Shown here: positions 48,056 through 57,254 of the stretch, piece after piece
How the letters are laid out: every line of letters starts with the position of its first letter
How positions within the stretch are numbered: position 1 is the stretch's first letter
Position numbers and translations under genes: made by a program
DNA from: Hyphomicrobiaceae bacterium
GTDB taxonomy: Bacteria > Pseudomonadota > Alphaproteobacteria > Rhizobiales > Aestuariivirgaceae
Assembly (NCBI GenBank): GCA_900298995.1
Contig: OMIC01000029.1
Span: forward strand, 1 to 64,000
Direction: 5' to 3'
Length of the DNA: 64,000 nucleotides
Notes under the pieces: generated by a model
Told to the model about the DNA's origin: nothing
Seen by the model: the letters and a program-made list of their open reading frames with translations, nothing else
The model's database searches: none

Positions 48056-50221
48056 ATGTCCTCTGCCGTCATGGATGGCGCGGTTGCGGGCCGGGAGAGT
48101 ACCACGGGGCGCTTTTCCGCTCTCTGGCAGCGCGTCGTCGCGGAGCAGGAGGGTCGCAGCTTCCTGTGGTGTGCGCCTGCACTGGCCGCCGGGATCGGCA
48201 TCTATTTCGCGCTTCCGTCCGAGCCGGGCATCATGGTGGCCGCCTTCGCGGCCCTTCTGGGCATTCTCTGTCTCTGGCACGGTGCGGGGCTGCCGATGCT
48301 CATGCCGGCGGGAATGGTGCTTCTCGGCTTTGCGCTGATCCGGATCGAGGCTGCCCAGCACGACGCCCCAATACTGGCTGCGACCACCGGCGAGGTTGGC
48401 GTGACGGGCGAAGTCGTCTCCGTTGAGCGCAGTTCCCGGTCGCGGCACGTGATGGTGCTTGGAGTGGCGTCAATCGAGGGCATGGAAGCGGAGAAACTAC
48501 CCAGCCGAATTCGGCTGACGCTGACTGACAATCAGGGCTTGCCCGCTGCAGGAACAGAGGTCAGCGTCCGGGCGCGGCTTGCGCCTTTGCCTGCACCGGT
48601 CATGCCAGGAGGCTTTGACTTTGGACGGACCCTCTGGTTCGAGGGCATCGGTGGCACGGGCCGTGTGACGTCGGCTGTCACGGTCCTCGACCAGCCGGCG
48701 GGTGTAATGGCGCATTTCCACAACTGGATGTCCGGACTTCGGCAGACGATGGGCGCGCGCATCCATGCGGCTCTTCGCGAGCCTTCGGCATCCTTTGCCG
48801 AGGCGCTGATTACCGGCGAACGCAGCGCCATCCCGCCCGAGATCAACCGCAGCCTGCTGATCTCCGGACTTTATCACATCCTCTCGATCTCCGGGTTGCA
48901 CATGTGGCTGGTGGCCGGCGGGGTGTTCTGGTTCGTCCGTGCCGCGCTGGCGGTCTGGCCGCTTCTCGCCCTTCGTTGTCCGATCCGCAAATGGGCGGCT
49001 GCTGCAGCCCTCGCCATGGGTTCTTTCTACATGCTGCTCGCCGACTCCGGCGTGGCGACCGCGCGTGCCTTCCTCATGGTCGCCATCGTGTTCTTCGCGA
49101 TCATGGTCGACCGGCCGGCGCTCTCCATGCGCAACCTTGCGCTGGCAGCACTCGTGATCCTCATCATGGAACCACAGTCTGCGGCGCTCGCGAGTTTCCA
49201 GATGTCTTTTCTCGCGGTGATGGGCCTCGTCGCGTTCTACGAGGGCTGGAGCCGGTTTCAGGCCGTACGTCCGATGGCCGAAGTGCCGGAACGTAACTGG
49301 TCGGTGAGGCTGTTGCGCTGGGCATTTGGTGCTTTTGTCATCAGCCTGATCACGGCGCTGGTTGCGGGCGTGTGCTCGTCTCTTCCCGCCGCCTACCATT
49401 TCGGCCGCATTTCGCCCTACAGCGTACTCGCAAACGGGCTGGCCATACCGGTGGTGGGCGTTCTCGTCATGCCAGCGGCGGTATTTGCCGTGCTCCTCAT
49501 GCCGTTCGGGCTGGAATGGCTGCCGCTTGCGGTCATGGGCCGCGGGCTTGAACTTGTTGTCGCAATATCTGACGCCATAGCGGGCCTTCCGCATGCCAGT
49601 GAGGTGATCGCCTCTCCGCCGTCGCTTGTCATGGTGATGATGGCAACTGGGCTGATCATGATCTGTCTGCTGGCGGGATACGCGCGCCTGACGGGCTGCG
49701 CGGTCATGCTGGTTGCGCTCGGTCTCGCAGTCATGGCGCCACCTGGACCTGATCTGTTCGTCGAAGCATCAGGGCGCAACGTCGCGCTGCGCGATGGTGA
49801 AGGCCGCCTTGTTCCCGCGCATTCCCGCCGCGGACGCTTTGCGGTGGAGGCGTGGCTTCGGCACAACGGTGACGAAGCAGGGTTGCAGGAGGCTGCGCAG
49901 CGGCCCGGCTGGCTTTGCAGCGGTGCTCTGTGCTCTGCCAACGTGTGGGGCAAGCGCGTGGCCTATGTCAGCGGACTGGAGAGGCCGCCGTCCGCCTGTC
50001 CTGATGCCGACGTTCTGATCACCGACATCCCTCTGCGCGGCGCCTGTGCCAATGTTCCACTCCGCATCGACCGGTTTGATCTGTGGCGTCGCGGGGCCCA
50101 TTCTCTCGATCTGTCCGGACCCGCACCGCTGATCAGCACCGCGCGCGGCGAGCAGGGCGCGCGCCCCTGGACGGTTTCACCCAGACCGCGGACATGGTCC
50201 GAGGACTTGCCCGAAGATTGA
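48056..50221 (+). CDS. comEC: ComEC/Rec2-family competence protein
   Basis: A 721-residue inner-membrane protein. The N-terminal soluble DUF4131/OB-like region (about 70-230) is followed by the competence domain with about nine helices and conserved AEALITGERSAIPPEINRSL and GLYHILSISGLHMWLVAGGV. The C-terminal part is short and lacks the metallo-beta-lactamase domain found in Gram-positive ComEC, as is usual in alphaproteobacteria. In competent bacteria it forms the channel for single-stranded DNA. AAGGGGA precedes the ATG at 48056. Position beside gltX is conserved in the group. Confidence 0.92.
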   Translation: MSSAVMDGAVAGRESTTGRFSALWQRVVAEQEGRSFLWCAPALAAGIGIYFALPSEPGIMVAAFAALLGILCLWHGAGLPMLMPAGMVLLGFALIRIEAAQHDAPILAATTGEVGVTGEVVSVERSSRSRHVMVLGVASIEGMEAEKLPSRIRLTLTDNQGLPAAGTEVSVRARLAPLPAPVMPGGFDFGRTLWFEGIGGTGRVTSAVTVLDQPAGVMAHFHNWMSGLRQTMGARIHAALREPSASFAEALITGERSAIPPEINRSLLISGLYHILSISGLHMWLVAGGVFWFVRAALAVWPLLALRCPIRKWAAAAALAMGSFYMLLADSGVATARAFLMVAIVFFAIMVDRPALSMRNLALAALVILIMEPQSAALASFQMSFLAVMGLVAFYEGWSRFQAVRPMAEVPERNWSVRLLRWAFGAFVISLITALVAGVCSSLPAAYHFGRISPYSVLANGLAIPVVGVLVMPAAVFAVLLMPFGLEWLPLAVMGRGLELVVAISDAIAGLPHASEVIASPPSLVMVMMATGLIMICLLAGYARLTGCAVMLVALGLAVMAPPGPDLFVEASGRNVALRDGEGRLVPAHSRRGRFAVEAWLRHNGDEAGLQEAAQRPGWLCSGALCSANVWGKRVAYVSGLERPPSACPDADVLITDIPLRGACANVPLRIDRFDLWRRGAHSLDLSGPAPLISTARGEQGARPWTVSPRPRTWSEDLPED

Positions 50222-50253
50222 AGCACAACTGAAAAAGGAGCTAGAGACGGCTC

Positions 50254-50541
50254 ATGAGCAAGACATCGGTCAAACTGACCATGGCGGAGATCCGCAAGCA
50301 GATTGACCTTATTGATGAAGGCCTCATCAAGCTTCTCGCCGAGCGGCAACGCTGGGTCGAGAAGGCCATCACGGTGAAGCGCCGGGACGGACGACCGGCG
50401 CGAGACGACGCGCGTGTGCGCCAGTTGATCGATCACGTCCGGGTGCTGGCGCGAGCACACAATGTGGACCCTGCGCTGGTTGAGACGATGTGGACCGAAA
50501 TGGTCGAATGGTTCATCGCCTATGAGGAACGAAAGATGTAG
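50254..50541 (+). CDS. Chorismate mutase (AroQ type)
   Basis: A 95-residue monofunctional chorismate mutase that converts chorismate to prephenate for Phe and Tyr synthesis. The helical AroQ pattern is MAEIRKQIDLIDEGLIKLLA followed by ERQRWVEKAITVKRRDG, giving the Arg, Lys and Glu residues expected in the active site, and a C-terminal VETMWTEMVEWFIAYEE helix. It starts 32 bp after comEC, with AGGAG 13 bp before the ATG, so the two may be co-transcribed. In related genomes lexA often follows comEC instead. Confidence 0.9.
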   Translation: MSKTSVKLTMAEIRKQIDLIDEGLIKLLAERQRWVEKAITVKRRDGRPARDDARVRQLIDHVRVLARAHNVDPALVETMWTEMVEWFIAYEERKM

Positions 50542-50606
50542 AAGAAGAGGAAAGGCTGCTCCGGCAAGTCTTCAATGAACGCAAGTAAAGACGTAAAGAC
50601 AAGATT

Positions 50607-52553
50607 ATGCGCTTCGATCATCTGTTCTCGCCTTTCCGCATCAAGTCGACCGAGATCCGTAACCGTATCTTCTCGACAGGTCACGACACCTATCTGCCCG
50701 AGGGCGGTCTGCCCTCGGAGGCGCTGATTGCCTATCAGCGTGCGCGGGCGCGAGGCGGAGCCGGTCTGATCGTCATCCAGGTGGTTGGTGTCCACGAGAC
50801 CGCCCGCTATACAGAAGCCCTGCTGATGGGCACGTCAGACGAGTGCATTGCGCCATTCCGGCGGCTGGTCGATGCCATTCACGCCGAGGGCACCAAGGTC
50901 TTCGTGCAACTGTTTCATCCCGGCCGCGAGTTGCTCGGCAGGCCGGACGGCGTGGTGCAACCGGCCTTTGCACCGTCCCATTCCCCCTCGGAGCGCTTCA
51001 AGGTCATCCCGCGCGAACTGTCGGTGGAGATGATTGGCGAGATTCTGGAGGGCTTTGGCGAGACCGCGCGGCGCATGGCCGAGGCTGGGGCCGATGGTGT
51101 GGAGATCGTCGCGAGCCATGGCTATCTTCCGGCCCAGTTCATGAACCCGCATGTCAACCGGCGGTCGGACCGGTATGGGGGCTCGTTTGAAAACCGGATG
51201 CGCTTCACGCGTGAGGCGATCACCGCAGTCCGTTCGCGCGTGCCGGATGAATTCATCGTTGGAATGCGCATGTCGGGCGACGAGCACGATGAGGATGGCC
51301 TCGTGGAGGAGGCCTCGCTCGCGATCGCGCGCGCTCTGGCGCCCGATCTCGACTATCTGAACCTGATTGCAGGAACCTCGGCGACCGCCTCGGGTGCGGC
51401 GCACATCGTACCCTCGATGGCCAATAGCCACGGTTACGTGGCGCCCTTCGCCCAGAAGGTCAAACAGGCAACCGGAGCCGCCGTGTTCGTCGCGGGACGC
51501 ATCAACCAGCCCCAGATCGCCGAGCAGGTTTTGGCTGCTGGCGCCGCGGACATGTGCGGCATGACCCGGGCGATGATCGCGGACCCTGAGATGCCCAACA
51601 AGGCCAGGGACGGCCGGTTGGATGACATTCGCGCCTGCATCGGATGCAATCAGGCGTGCATCGGACACTTTCAACTGGGCCTGTCGATATCATGCATCCA
51701 GCATCCGGAAACGGGAAGGGAACTGTCCTACGGCCAGAAGCCGCGCGCCGCACGGCGTCGGCGCATCATGGTGGTGGGCGGTGGTCCGGCGGGTCTCAAG
51801 GCCGCTGCCGTGGCTGCCGAGCGGGGACACGATGTGCAACTCCATGAACGCGCAGGCCAGACCGGCGGCCAGGCCAGGCTCGCCCAGTTGCTCCCGACCC
51901 GGGCGGAGTTCGGCGGCATCGTCACCAATCTCACGGCCGAGGCCGAACGCTACGGCGTGGTCATCCGGCGCAACAGCGAAGTGACACGCGCGCTGCTGGA
52001 GGCTGAACGGCCGGACGAGGTGATTCTCGCCACGGGATCGAGGCCTCACCTGCCACCCTTCGAGGGCGACCAGGAGCGTTTGGTCCACGCGGCGGATGTT
52101 CTCGCGGGGCGTGCCGGAACCGGTCAGCGGGTCGTCGTCTATGACTGGATGGGGGACTGGCTGGGGTCGGGCATTGCCGAAAAGCTTGCGGCAGAGGGCG
52201 CGCACGTCCGGCTCGCCGTGAACCACCACTGCGCCGCGGCCAATATCCAGACCTACATTCGGTTCGAGACCATCGCCCGTCTGCACCGGCTTGGCGTCGA
52301 GGTCCATCCCTGGCTCCGCCTCTATGGTGGCGATGGACGGACCGCATACTTCATCCATACTCCTTCACGTCAGGCCGTGGAAATGGAGGACGTCGATACC
52401 ATCGTCGTCAGCGCCCCGAACCTCCAGGAGGATGGTCTGACGCATGTGTTGGACGACCTTGGGTTTTCCTATCGGCTGATTGGGGACGCTCTCAGCCCTC
52501 GGACCGCCGAGGAGGCGGTCTATGAGGGCATGCTGGCCGGCTGCGCCGTCTGA
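50607..52553 (+). CDS. FMN/FAD/4Fe-4S oxidoreductase, 2,4-dienoyl-CoA reductase-like
   Basis: A 648-residue flavoprotein. The N-terminal old-yellow-enzyme barrel (about 1-340) has VQLFHPGRELLGR and SHGYLPAQFMNPHVNRRSDR followed by YGGSFENR. The iron-sulfur motif CIGCNQACIGHFQLGLSISC keeps the C-x2-C-x3-C-x11-C spacing of E. coli FadH. The C-terminal FAD/NAD(P) part opens MVVGGGPAGLKAAAVAAERG. FadH reduces dienoyl-CoA in unsaturated fatty acid breakdown, but relatives act on amines, steroids or aldehydes, so the substrate is open. The ATG at 50607 has a poor ribosome site. No beta-oxidation gene is adjacent. Confidence 0.85.
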   Translation: MRFDHLFSPFRIKSTEIRNRIFSTGHDTYLPEGGLPSEALIAYQRARARGGAGLIVIQVVGVHETARYTEALLMGTSDECIAPFRRLVDAIHAEGTKVFVQLFHPGRELLGRPDGVVQPAFAPSHSPSERFKVIPRELSVEMIGEILEGFGETARRMAEAGADGVEIVASHGYLPAQFMNPHVNRRSDRYGGSFENRMRFTREAITAVRSRVPDEFIVGMRMSGDEHDEDGLVEEASLAIARALAPDLDYLNLIAGTSATASGAAHIVPSMANSHGYVAPFAQKVKQATGAAVFVAGRINQPQIAEQVLAAGAADMCGMTRAMIADPEMPNKARDGRLDDIRACIGCNQACIGHFQLGLSISCIQHPETGRELSYGQKPRAARRRRIMVVGGGPAGLKAAAVAAERGHDVQLHERAGQTGGQARLAQLLPTRAEFGGIVTNLTAEAERYGVVIRRNSEVTRALLEAERPDEVILATGSRPHLPPFEGDQERLVHAADVLAGRAGTGQRVVVYDWMGDWLGSGIAEKLAAEGAHVRLAVNHHCAAANIQTYIRFETIARLHRLGVEVHPWLRLYGGDGRTAYFIHTPSRQAVEMEDVDTIVVSAPNLQEDGLTHVLDDLGFSYRLIGDALSPRTAEEAVYEGMLAGCAV

Positions 52554-52774
52554 TCAGGCCACCGCCTGTTTTGGCTCCCGGCCAGGTTGTTGCGCAGATG
52601 CAACAATGCGAGGATTTGTGCAGTCATCCAAATTCGCCTGAATCTCAACCATTTATCCGCCCAAATTGGTTTCTATCGGACTCGGGCAATGAACCCCTCC
52701 TACCGAACACCAGTCAGTGACCCGTCCTGCAAGCCTGCGCGCCTCGGCGTGCGTGGGGCCACCGAGGCGGCGTG

Positions 52775-53671
52775 ATGGGAATTGCGGCGGTGGGATGTGG
52801 ATGGCGGTTTGCAGGGCTTTGCGCCCTTCTTGCTGTCGCATCGCCTGCTGCGGCCTCCGACGATACCGACCCGGGTCCCTTCGCCGGTTTCTATTCCTAT
52901 CTCCCGGCAGCCCCTGACCTCAAGCTGCCCGAGATTTCCATCCCGTTCTGGACGGACGATCTGAAGAAGGCCAAGCGCGCCTACAGGAGTGGCAATTATG
53001 AACGCGCGGTGAAGCTGTTCCAGAGCGAGTCCGAGGACGGGAACATCGTCGCCGACTGGTACCTCGGGAACATGTACCGTCAGGGTCTTGGCGTGCCTCG
53101 CAACGACGCCATGGCCTACAGTTACTATTCGAGGGTAGCCGAGACCTACGATCCGGATGAGGATGATCACAATCGCCTGCGGATCGCCGTCGATGCGATG
53201 GTGCGTCTCGCCGACTACAAGCGGACGGGAGCCGTCAACGCCGGTCTTCAGCCTGACCCCCACGCCGCCGCCGAGGTCTATCTCCGGATCGCCACCACCT
53301 ATGGGCACCCGGCTGCGCAATATGCGCTCGGTGTCATGAACATCCGCGGCGAGGGAATGAAGAAGAACCCGCAGCAAGGGCTCAAATGGCTGATGGCAGC
53401 GGCGCGCAAGCGGTATGCTCCTGCAGAGGCGTTTCTGGGTGAACTCTACTGGGACGGAAAGATCGTGAGGCCCGACCGGACTCGCGCCATGATGTGGTAC
53501 ATCCTCGCACGGGAGTCCGCGCGTCCCGAAGAGAACCCGGAAATCTTTGACCGCGCCCTGCAGTTCGAGTCCAACATCGCCGAGGACGAGCGCATTGAGG
53601 CGGAGGCCCGCGCCAAGGTGTGGGATGACGAATATCCGGTGGATCGCAAGCGGCAGGCGTCGAACGACTGA
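52775..53671 (+). CDS. Sel1-repeat exported protein, ExoR-like
   Basis: A 298-residue protein with a signal peptide (ending SPAAAS) and Sel1-type repeats, seen in ADWYLGNMYRQGLGVPRNDA, PAAQYALGVMNIRGEGMKKN and AEAFLGELYWDGKIVRPDR followed by AMMWYILARESA. Layout, length and repeat order resemble ExoR, the rhizobial periplasmic inhibitor of the ExoS/ChvI two-component system that controls exopolysaccharide and invasion genes. That role here is inference; no exoS or chvI is present in the window. The ATG at 52775 has GAGG upstream; a GTG one codon earlier is possible. Confidence 0.75.
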   Translation: MGIAAVGCGWRFAGLCALLAVASPAAASDDTDPGPFAGFYSYLPAAPDLKLPEISIPFWTDDLKKAKRAYRSGNYERAVKLFQSESEDGNIVADWYLGNMYRQGLGVPRNDAMAYSYYSRVAETYDPDEDDHNRLRIAVDAMVRLADYKRTGAVNAGLQPDPHAAAEVYLRIATTYGHPAAQYALGVMNIRGEGMKKNPQQGLKWLMAAARKRYAPAEAFLGELYWDGKIVRPDRTRAMMWYILARESARPEENPEIFDRALQFESNIAEDERIEAEARAKVWDDEYPVDRKRQASND

Positions 53672-53675
53672 GGCC

Positions 53676-54053
53676 CTATGAGCGCCGTCTGCTGGGGCGC
53701 GACAGGACGAAAGTCGCCACGCTCGCCAGGATGAGGCCGGCGGCAATGAGCGCCCAGGCCGGCAGATCTGCTCCGAGGACCATGTATCCGAACATTGCGC
53801 TCATCATGACTATGGCAAGGATCTTGCCGCCAGGAGGGATCACCCCTTCGTCTTCCCAGTCGCGCACATAGGCTCCCGCAAGGCGATGATTGCGGATCTT
53901 CTCGGCCAGTTCCGGTGAGGATCTCGAGAAGGCCCAGACTGCCACCAGCAGGAAGGGCGTTGTCGGAAACAGCGGCATGATGATGCCGATCACGCCGAGG
54001 CCGACGCACAGCCATCCGGTGCCGATCAGAAGCGGGCGGCGGAGCGCTCTCAT
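53676..54053 (-). CDS. YbaN family (DUF454) inner-membrane protein
   Basis: A 125-residue protein with three to four hydrophobic helices. The family core GLGVIGIIMPLFPTTPFLLV and AFSRSSPELAEKIRNHRLAG is clear, and the tail ends in Arg/Ser-rich SRPSRRRS. Function is unknown across the family. It ends 4 bp from the Sel1 protein stop, convergent, and diverges from the DUF502 gene 55 bp away. Confidence 0.88.
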   Translation of the reverse strand: MRALRRPLLIGTGWLCVGLGVIGIIMPLFPTTPFLLVAVWAFSRSSPELAEKIRNHRLAGAYVRDWEDEGVIPPGGKILAIVMMSAMFGYMVLGADLPAWALIAAGLILASVATFVLSRPSRRRS

Positions 54054-54108
54054 GCCCGTTTACCGAGGCTTGCGGTTACCGTCCGCTTCATGTCTAGTGC
54101 GTCCACCC

Positions 54109-54828
54109 ATGTCCAACTCAACCGAACCAGAGCCTCAACTGGCCAAGCCTGATGTCGAAATCAAGGCGCAGACATCCGTACTCGCCCGCCTGCGCGCCTA
54201 TTTCTTCACTGGCCTCGTCATCACCGCGCCCATCGCCATTACCGTTTGGGCAACCTACTGGTTTGTAACCCTGTTCGATGCCTGGGTGAAGCCGTTCCTG
54301 CCGCAGGTTTACAATCCTGACACCTATCTGCCGATCCGCGTGCCCGGCTTTGGACTGATCTTCGCCCTGATCGCCATCACCGCGATTGGCTTCATGGCTG
54401 CCAATCTGGCCGGCCGCACCATGATCGCCATCTGGGACAAGACGCTCTATGCGATGCCGGTCGTGCGTTCCATCTACAAGGGATCGAAGCAGATCTTCGA
54501 GACCCTCTTCTCCCAGAAGGGCGCCTCCTTTCGCAACGTCTGCCTTGTCGAATGGCCGCGGCGGGGAACCTGGTCCCTGGCCTTTGTGTCGCGTGAGGTC
54601 GATGGCGGGCAGATCGGCCTCGAGAAGGGCCGCGCCATGTATGCCGTCTATGTCTCGACGACGCCCAATCCCACCTCCGGGTATGTGTTTTTTGCCGATG
54701 CAGCCGACGTGCAGATCCTCGACATGAGCGTCGAGGACGGCTTGAAGCTCGTCATTTCGATGGGGCTGGTCTTCCCAGAGCGGCTTCCCGCGCCCGGGCG
54801 CGAGCCTAGCCCGCCGCGAGAAGCCTGA
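54109..54828 (+). CDS. DUF502 family membrane protein
   Basis: A 239-residue protein with two N-terminal helices (FFTGLVITAPIAITVWATYW and FGLIFALIAITAIGFMAANL) and a cytoplasmic beta-rich domain with VVRSIYKGSKQIFETLF and AVYVSTTPNPTSGYVFF, all typical of DUF502. Function unknown; homologues in plants are the LIKE-COV proteins. The ATG at 54109 matches the family start, although the frame is open further upstream. Its last 23 bp overlap the convergent recG 3' end. Confidence 0.88.
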   Translation: MSNSTEPEPQLAKPDVEIKAQTSVLARLRAYFFTGLVITAPIAITVWATYWFVTLFDAWVKPFLPQVYNPDTYLPIRVPGFGLIFALIAITAIGFMAANLAGRTMIAIWDKTLYAMPVVRSIYKGSKQIFETLFSQKGASFRNVCLVEWPRRGTWSLAFVSREVDGGQIGLEKGRAMYAVYVSTTPNPTSGYVFFADAADVQILDMSVEDGLKLVISMGLVFPERLPAPGREPSPPREA

Positions 54829-56923
54829 CGGCCTCGTCCCGCTCGAAGAGATAGAGCAGGACGCGAAGCGCCTGGCCACGCGCGGAGGCGAGTTTCGGGT
54901 CCCGTGACAGCACGAGCTGGGCATCATCACGCGCTGCCGCGAGCAGGTCGCCGTCGGTGGCCAGATCGGCCATGCGGAACAGCGGCAGTCCTGACTGCCG
55001 GGCCCCCAGCATCTCGCCCGCCCCGCGCAGCCGCAGATCCTCCTCCGCGATGCGGAAACCGTCTTCCGTCTCGCGCATGATGGTCAGGCGTGCCCGGGCA
55101 GTCTCGCCGAGGGGTTCCTGATAGAGCAGGAGGCAGCTCGACTTGCCGCTGCCCCGGCCGACGCGGCCACGCAGCTGATGCAACTGCGCCAGTCCGAAAC
55201 GCTCGGCGTTCTCGATCACCATGGCGGTGGCCTCCGGCACGTCGACGCCCACCTCGATGACGGTTGTCGACACCAGCAGGCTGAGCGCACCGCTCTTGAA
55301 GTCCGCCATGACGCGATCCTTCTCTGGTCCCTTCATGCGGCCATGCACGAGACCGACCCGGTCATGGAAATGCGCGCGAAGCGCGGCATATCGGTCCTCG
55401 GCGGCCGCCAGATCGACGGCCTCGCTCTCTTCGACCAGCGGACAGACCCAGTAGGCGCGGTTGCCCTGCGTGATGGCGCGGTCGAGCCCCGCGACCACCT
55501 CATCCATCCGCGACATCGGAAGCACCCGCGTATCGATGGGCTGGCGGCCGGCCGGTTTCTCCGTCAACCGCGAGACGTCCATGTCGCCATAGACGGTCAG
55601 CGCCAGCGTGCGGGGGATCGGCGTGGCCGTCATGACCAGAAGATTTCCGGCGCTGCCCGCCTTGGCCTGGAGCTGCAGCCGCTGATGAACGCCAAACCGG
55701 TGCTGCTCGTCGATCACCACCAGGCCGAGATCATGAAACGCCACATCGTCCTGGAACAGGGCGTGGGTTCCGATGATGATCCGGGTGTCGCCGCTGGCGA
55801 TTCCTGCGAGGATCTCATCGCGCGGCTTTCCCTTCTCGCGGCCAGTGAGAAGCGCCACGCTGATGCCTGCGGCCGCGCAGAGCCGCGACAGGGTTGCCAG
55901 ATGCTGGCGCGCCAGGATTTCCGTGGGGGCCATGAGCACACCCTGCGCACCGCTCTCGACGGCGGTTGCAAGCGCCAGAAGCGCCACCACGGTCTTGCCG
56001 GCACCCACATCACCCTGCAGCAGGCGGATCATGCGGTGGTCGGAAGCCATGTCGCGCAGGATGTCGTCCACCGCCGTCTGCTGCGCACCGGTGAGGCTGT
56101 AGGGCAGGGCGGCGATGATGCGGGCGCGAAGTTCGCCCGTGCCGTGCAGACTGCGGCCCGAGGCGCGCTTCATGCTGGCGCGCACCAGGGAGAGTGCGAG
56201 TTGGTTGGCGAGCAATTCGTCATAGGCGAGGCGTCGCCGGGCCGGCGTGTCCGGGGCGACGTCGGCGGGCGTCTGCGGCGTGTGCAGGCTTCGCAGGGCC
56301 GTAGCGAACTCCGGCCAGCCATTGCGCTGGCGGAAGGCAGGGTCCTGCCACTCGGGCATCTCGGGAAGCCGCTCCAGCCCCTGCCGGATGGCCTTGACGA
56401 GGAGCTTCCCGGAGACGCCCTCGGTCAGCGGGTAGACCGGTTCGATCAGCGGCAGCGCGGCAAAGGCCTCTGCCGCGACGATGTGGTCGGGGTGGGCAAT
56501 CTGGGGCTCGGAGTTGAACCAGTCGATGGTGCCGGAAATGAAGCGTCGCTCCCCTTCCGGCAGCTGGCGCCGGATGGAGTCGCCATAGGCGTGGAAGAAC
56601 ACCAGCGTCAGGACGCCGGTCCCGTCGCTCACCTCGACCCGGTAGGGCACGCGGCGGTTGCCCGGCGGCGGTGGCCGGTGACGCAGGACCTGGGCCTCGA
56701 CGGTCACCACACCGCTCTGGGGCAGCGCGGCAATCTGCGGGCGGAAGCGGCGGTCCACCACGCCCGATGGCAGGTGGAACAGCAGGTCCACGACCCGCGT
56801 GGTCTCGCCCGGTGCCGCATGCGCCGGCCGCAGGAAGCCGGCGAGAATCCGGTCCAGCTTGCCACCGATGCCCTTGAGACCCGCGGCGCCGGCGAACAGG
56901 GGGTTGAGGAGCGTGGGACGCAT
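54806..56923 (-). CDS. recG: ATP-dependent DNA helicase RecG
   Basis: A 705-residue branch-migration helicase that reverses stalled forks and resolves recombination intermediates. An N-terminal wedge/OB domain (about 1-240) precedes helicase domain 1 with Walker A LLQGDVGAGKTVVALLAL and DEQH box VVIDEQHRFGVHQ, then MTATPIPRTLALTVYGDMD and domain 2 with RLRGRVGRG-type HQLRGRVGRGSGKSSCLLLY. The C-terminal RLRGAGEMLGARQSGLP is the RecG-specific TRG region. The start at 56923 gives the conserved MRPTLLNPLF; the frame upstream overlaps sdhE and is not used. It diverges from sdhE-mfd. Confidence 0.97.
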   Translation of the reverse strand: MRPTLLNPLFAGAAGLKGIGGKLDRILAGFLRPAHAAPGETTRVVDLLFHLPSGVVDRRFRPQIAALPQSGVVTVEAQVLRHRPPPPGNRRVPYRVEVSDGTGVLTLVFFHAYGDSIRRQLPEGERRFISGTIDWFNSEPQIAHPDHIVAAEAFAALPLIEPVYPLTEGVSGKLLVKAIRQGLERLPEMPEWQDPAFRQRNGWPEFATALRSLHTPQTPADVAPDTPARRRLAYDELLANQLALSLVRASMKRASGRSLHGTGELRARIIAALPYSLTGAQQTAVDDILRDMASDHRMIRLLQGDVGAGKTVVALLALATAVESGAQGVLMAPTEILARQHLATLSRLCAAAGISVALLTGREKGKPRDEILAGIASGDTRIIIGTHALFQDDVAFHDLGLVVIDEQHRFGVHQRLQLQAKAGSAGNLLVMTATPIPRTLALTVYGDMDVSRLTEKPAGRQPIDTRVLPMSRMDEVVAGLDRAITQGNRAYWVCPLVEESEAVDLAAAEDRYAALRAHFHDRVGLVHGRMKGPEKDRVMADFKSGALSLLVSTTVIEVGVDVPEATAMVIENAERFGLAQLHQLRGRVGRGSGKSSCLLLYQEPLGETARARLTIMRETEDGFRIAEEDLRLRGAGEMLGARQSGLPLFRMADLATDGDLLAAARDDAQLVLSRDPKLASARGQALRVLLYLFERDEAVRLLAAG

Positions 56924-56984
56924 GCGCCCTTTTCGGCGGGAACCGGTTGCGGCGCAAGAGCGGTTGGGGCAAGACACGCTCCGT

Positions 56985-57254
56985 ATGGTGAGCCTTTCCG
57001 CAGACGACGACAGCTTCCGCCGCAAGCGCCTTCTTTGGCGCGCCACGCATCGCGGCATCAAGGAGATGGACCTCATCCTTGGCGGTTTCGTGACCCGCCA
57101 TATCGATGCCTTCAGTCCGGGCGAGATCGACGATCTCGAGCGGATCATGGAGATACCGGATCAGGACATGCTCGCCTGGGCCACGCGGCAGACCGATATT
57201 CCAGAGGGGCAGGCCTCGCCGCTGCTCGTCCGCATTCTTGCCTCCGCGCCATGA
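56985..57254 (+). CDS. sdhE: Succinate dehydrogenase assembly factor 2 (FAD assembly)
   Basis: An 89-residue protein of the SdhE/Sdh5 family that helps attach FAD to the succinate dehydrogenase flavoprotein. The key RGxxE motif is present in ATHRGIKEMDLILGGFVTRH. Length fits. The ATG at 56985 gives MVSLSADDDSF; a longer frame antisense to recG is not coding. The stop overlaps the mfd start by 4 bp (ATGA), so the two are translationally coupled. The arrangement recG / sdhE-mfd is common in alphaproteobacteria. Confidence 0.93.
   Translation: MVSLSADDDSFRRKRLLWRATHRGIKEMDLILGGFVTRHIDAFSPGEIDDLERIMEIPDQDMLAWATRQTDIPEGQASPLLVRILASAP

Noticed and set aside
55178-57250. Forward frame open for 691 codons in phase with mfd
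   Set aside because: It is antisense to recG, whose protein is fully conserved, has no similarity to Mfd, and mfd has its own conserved start at 57251 coupled to sdhE.
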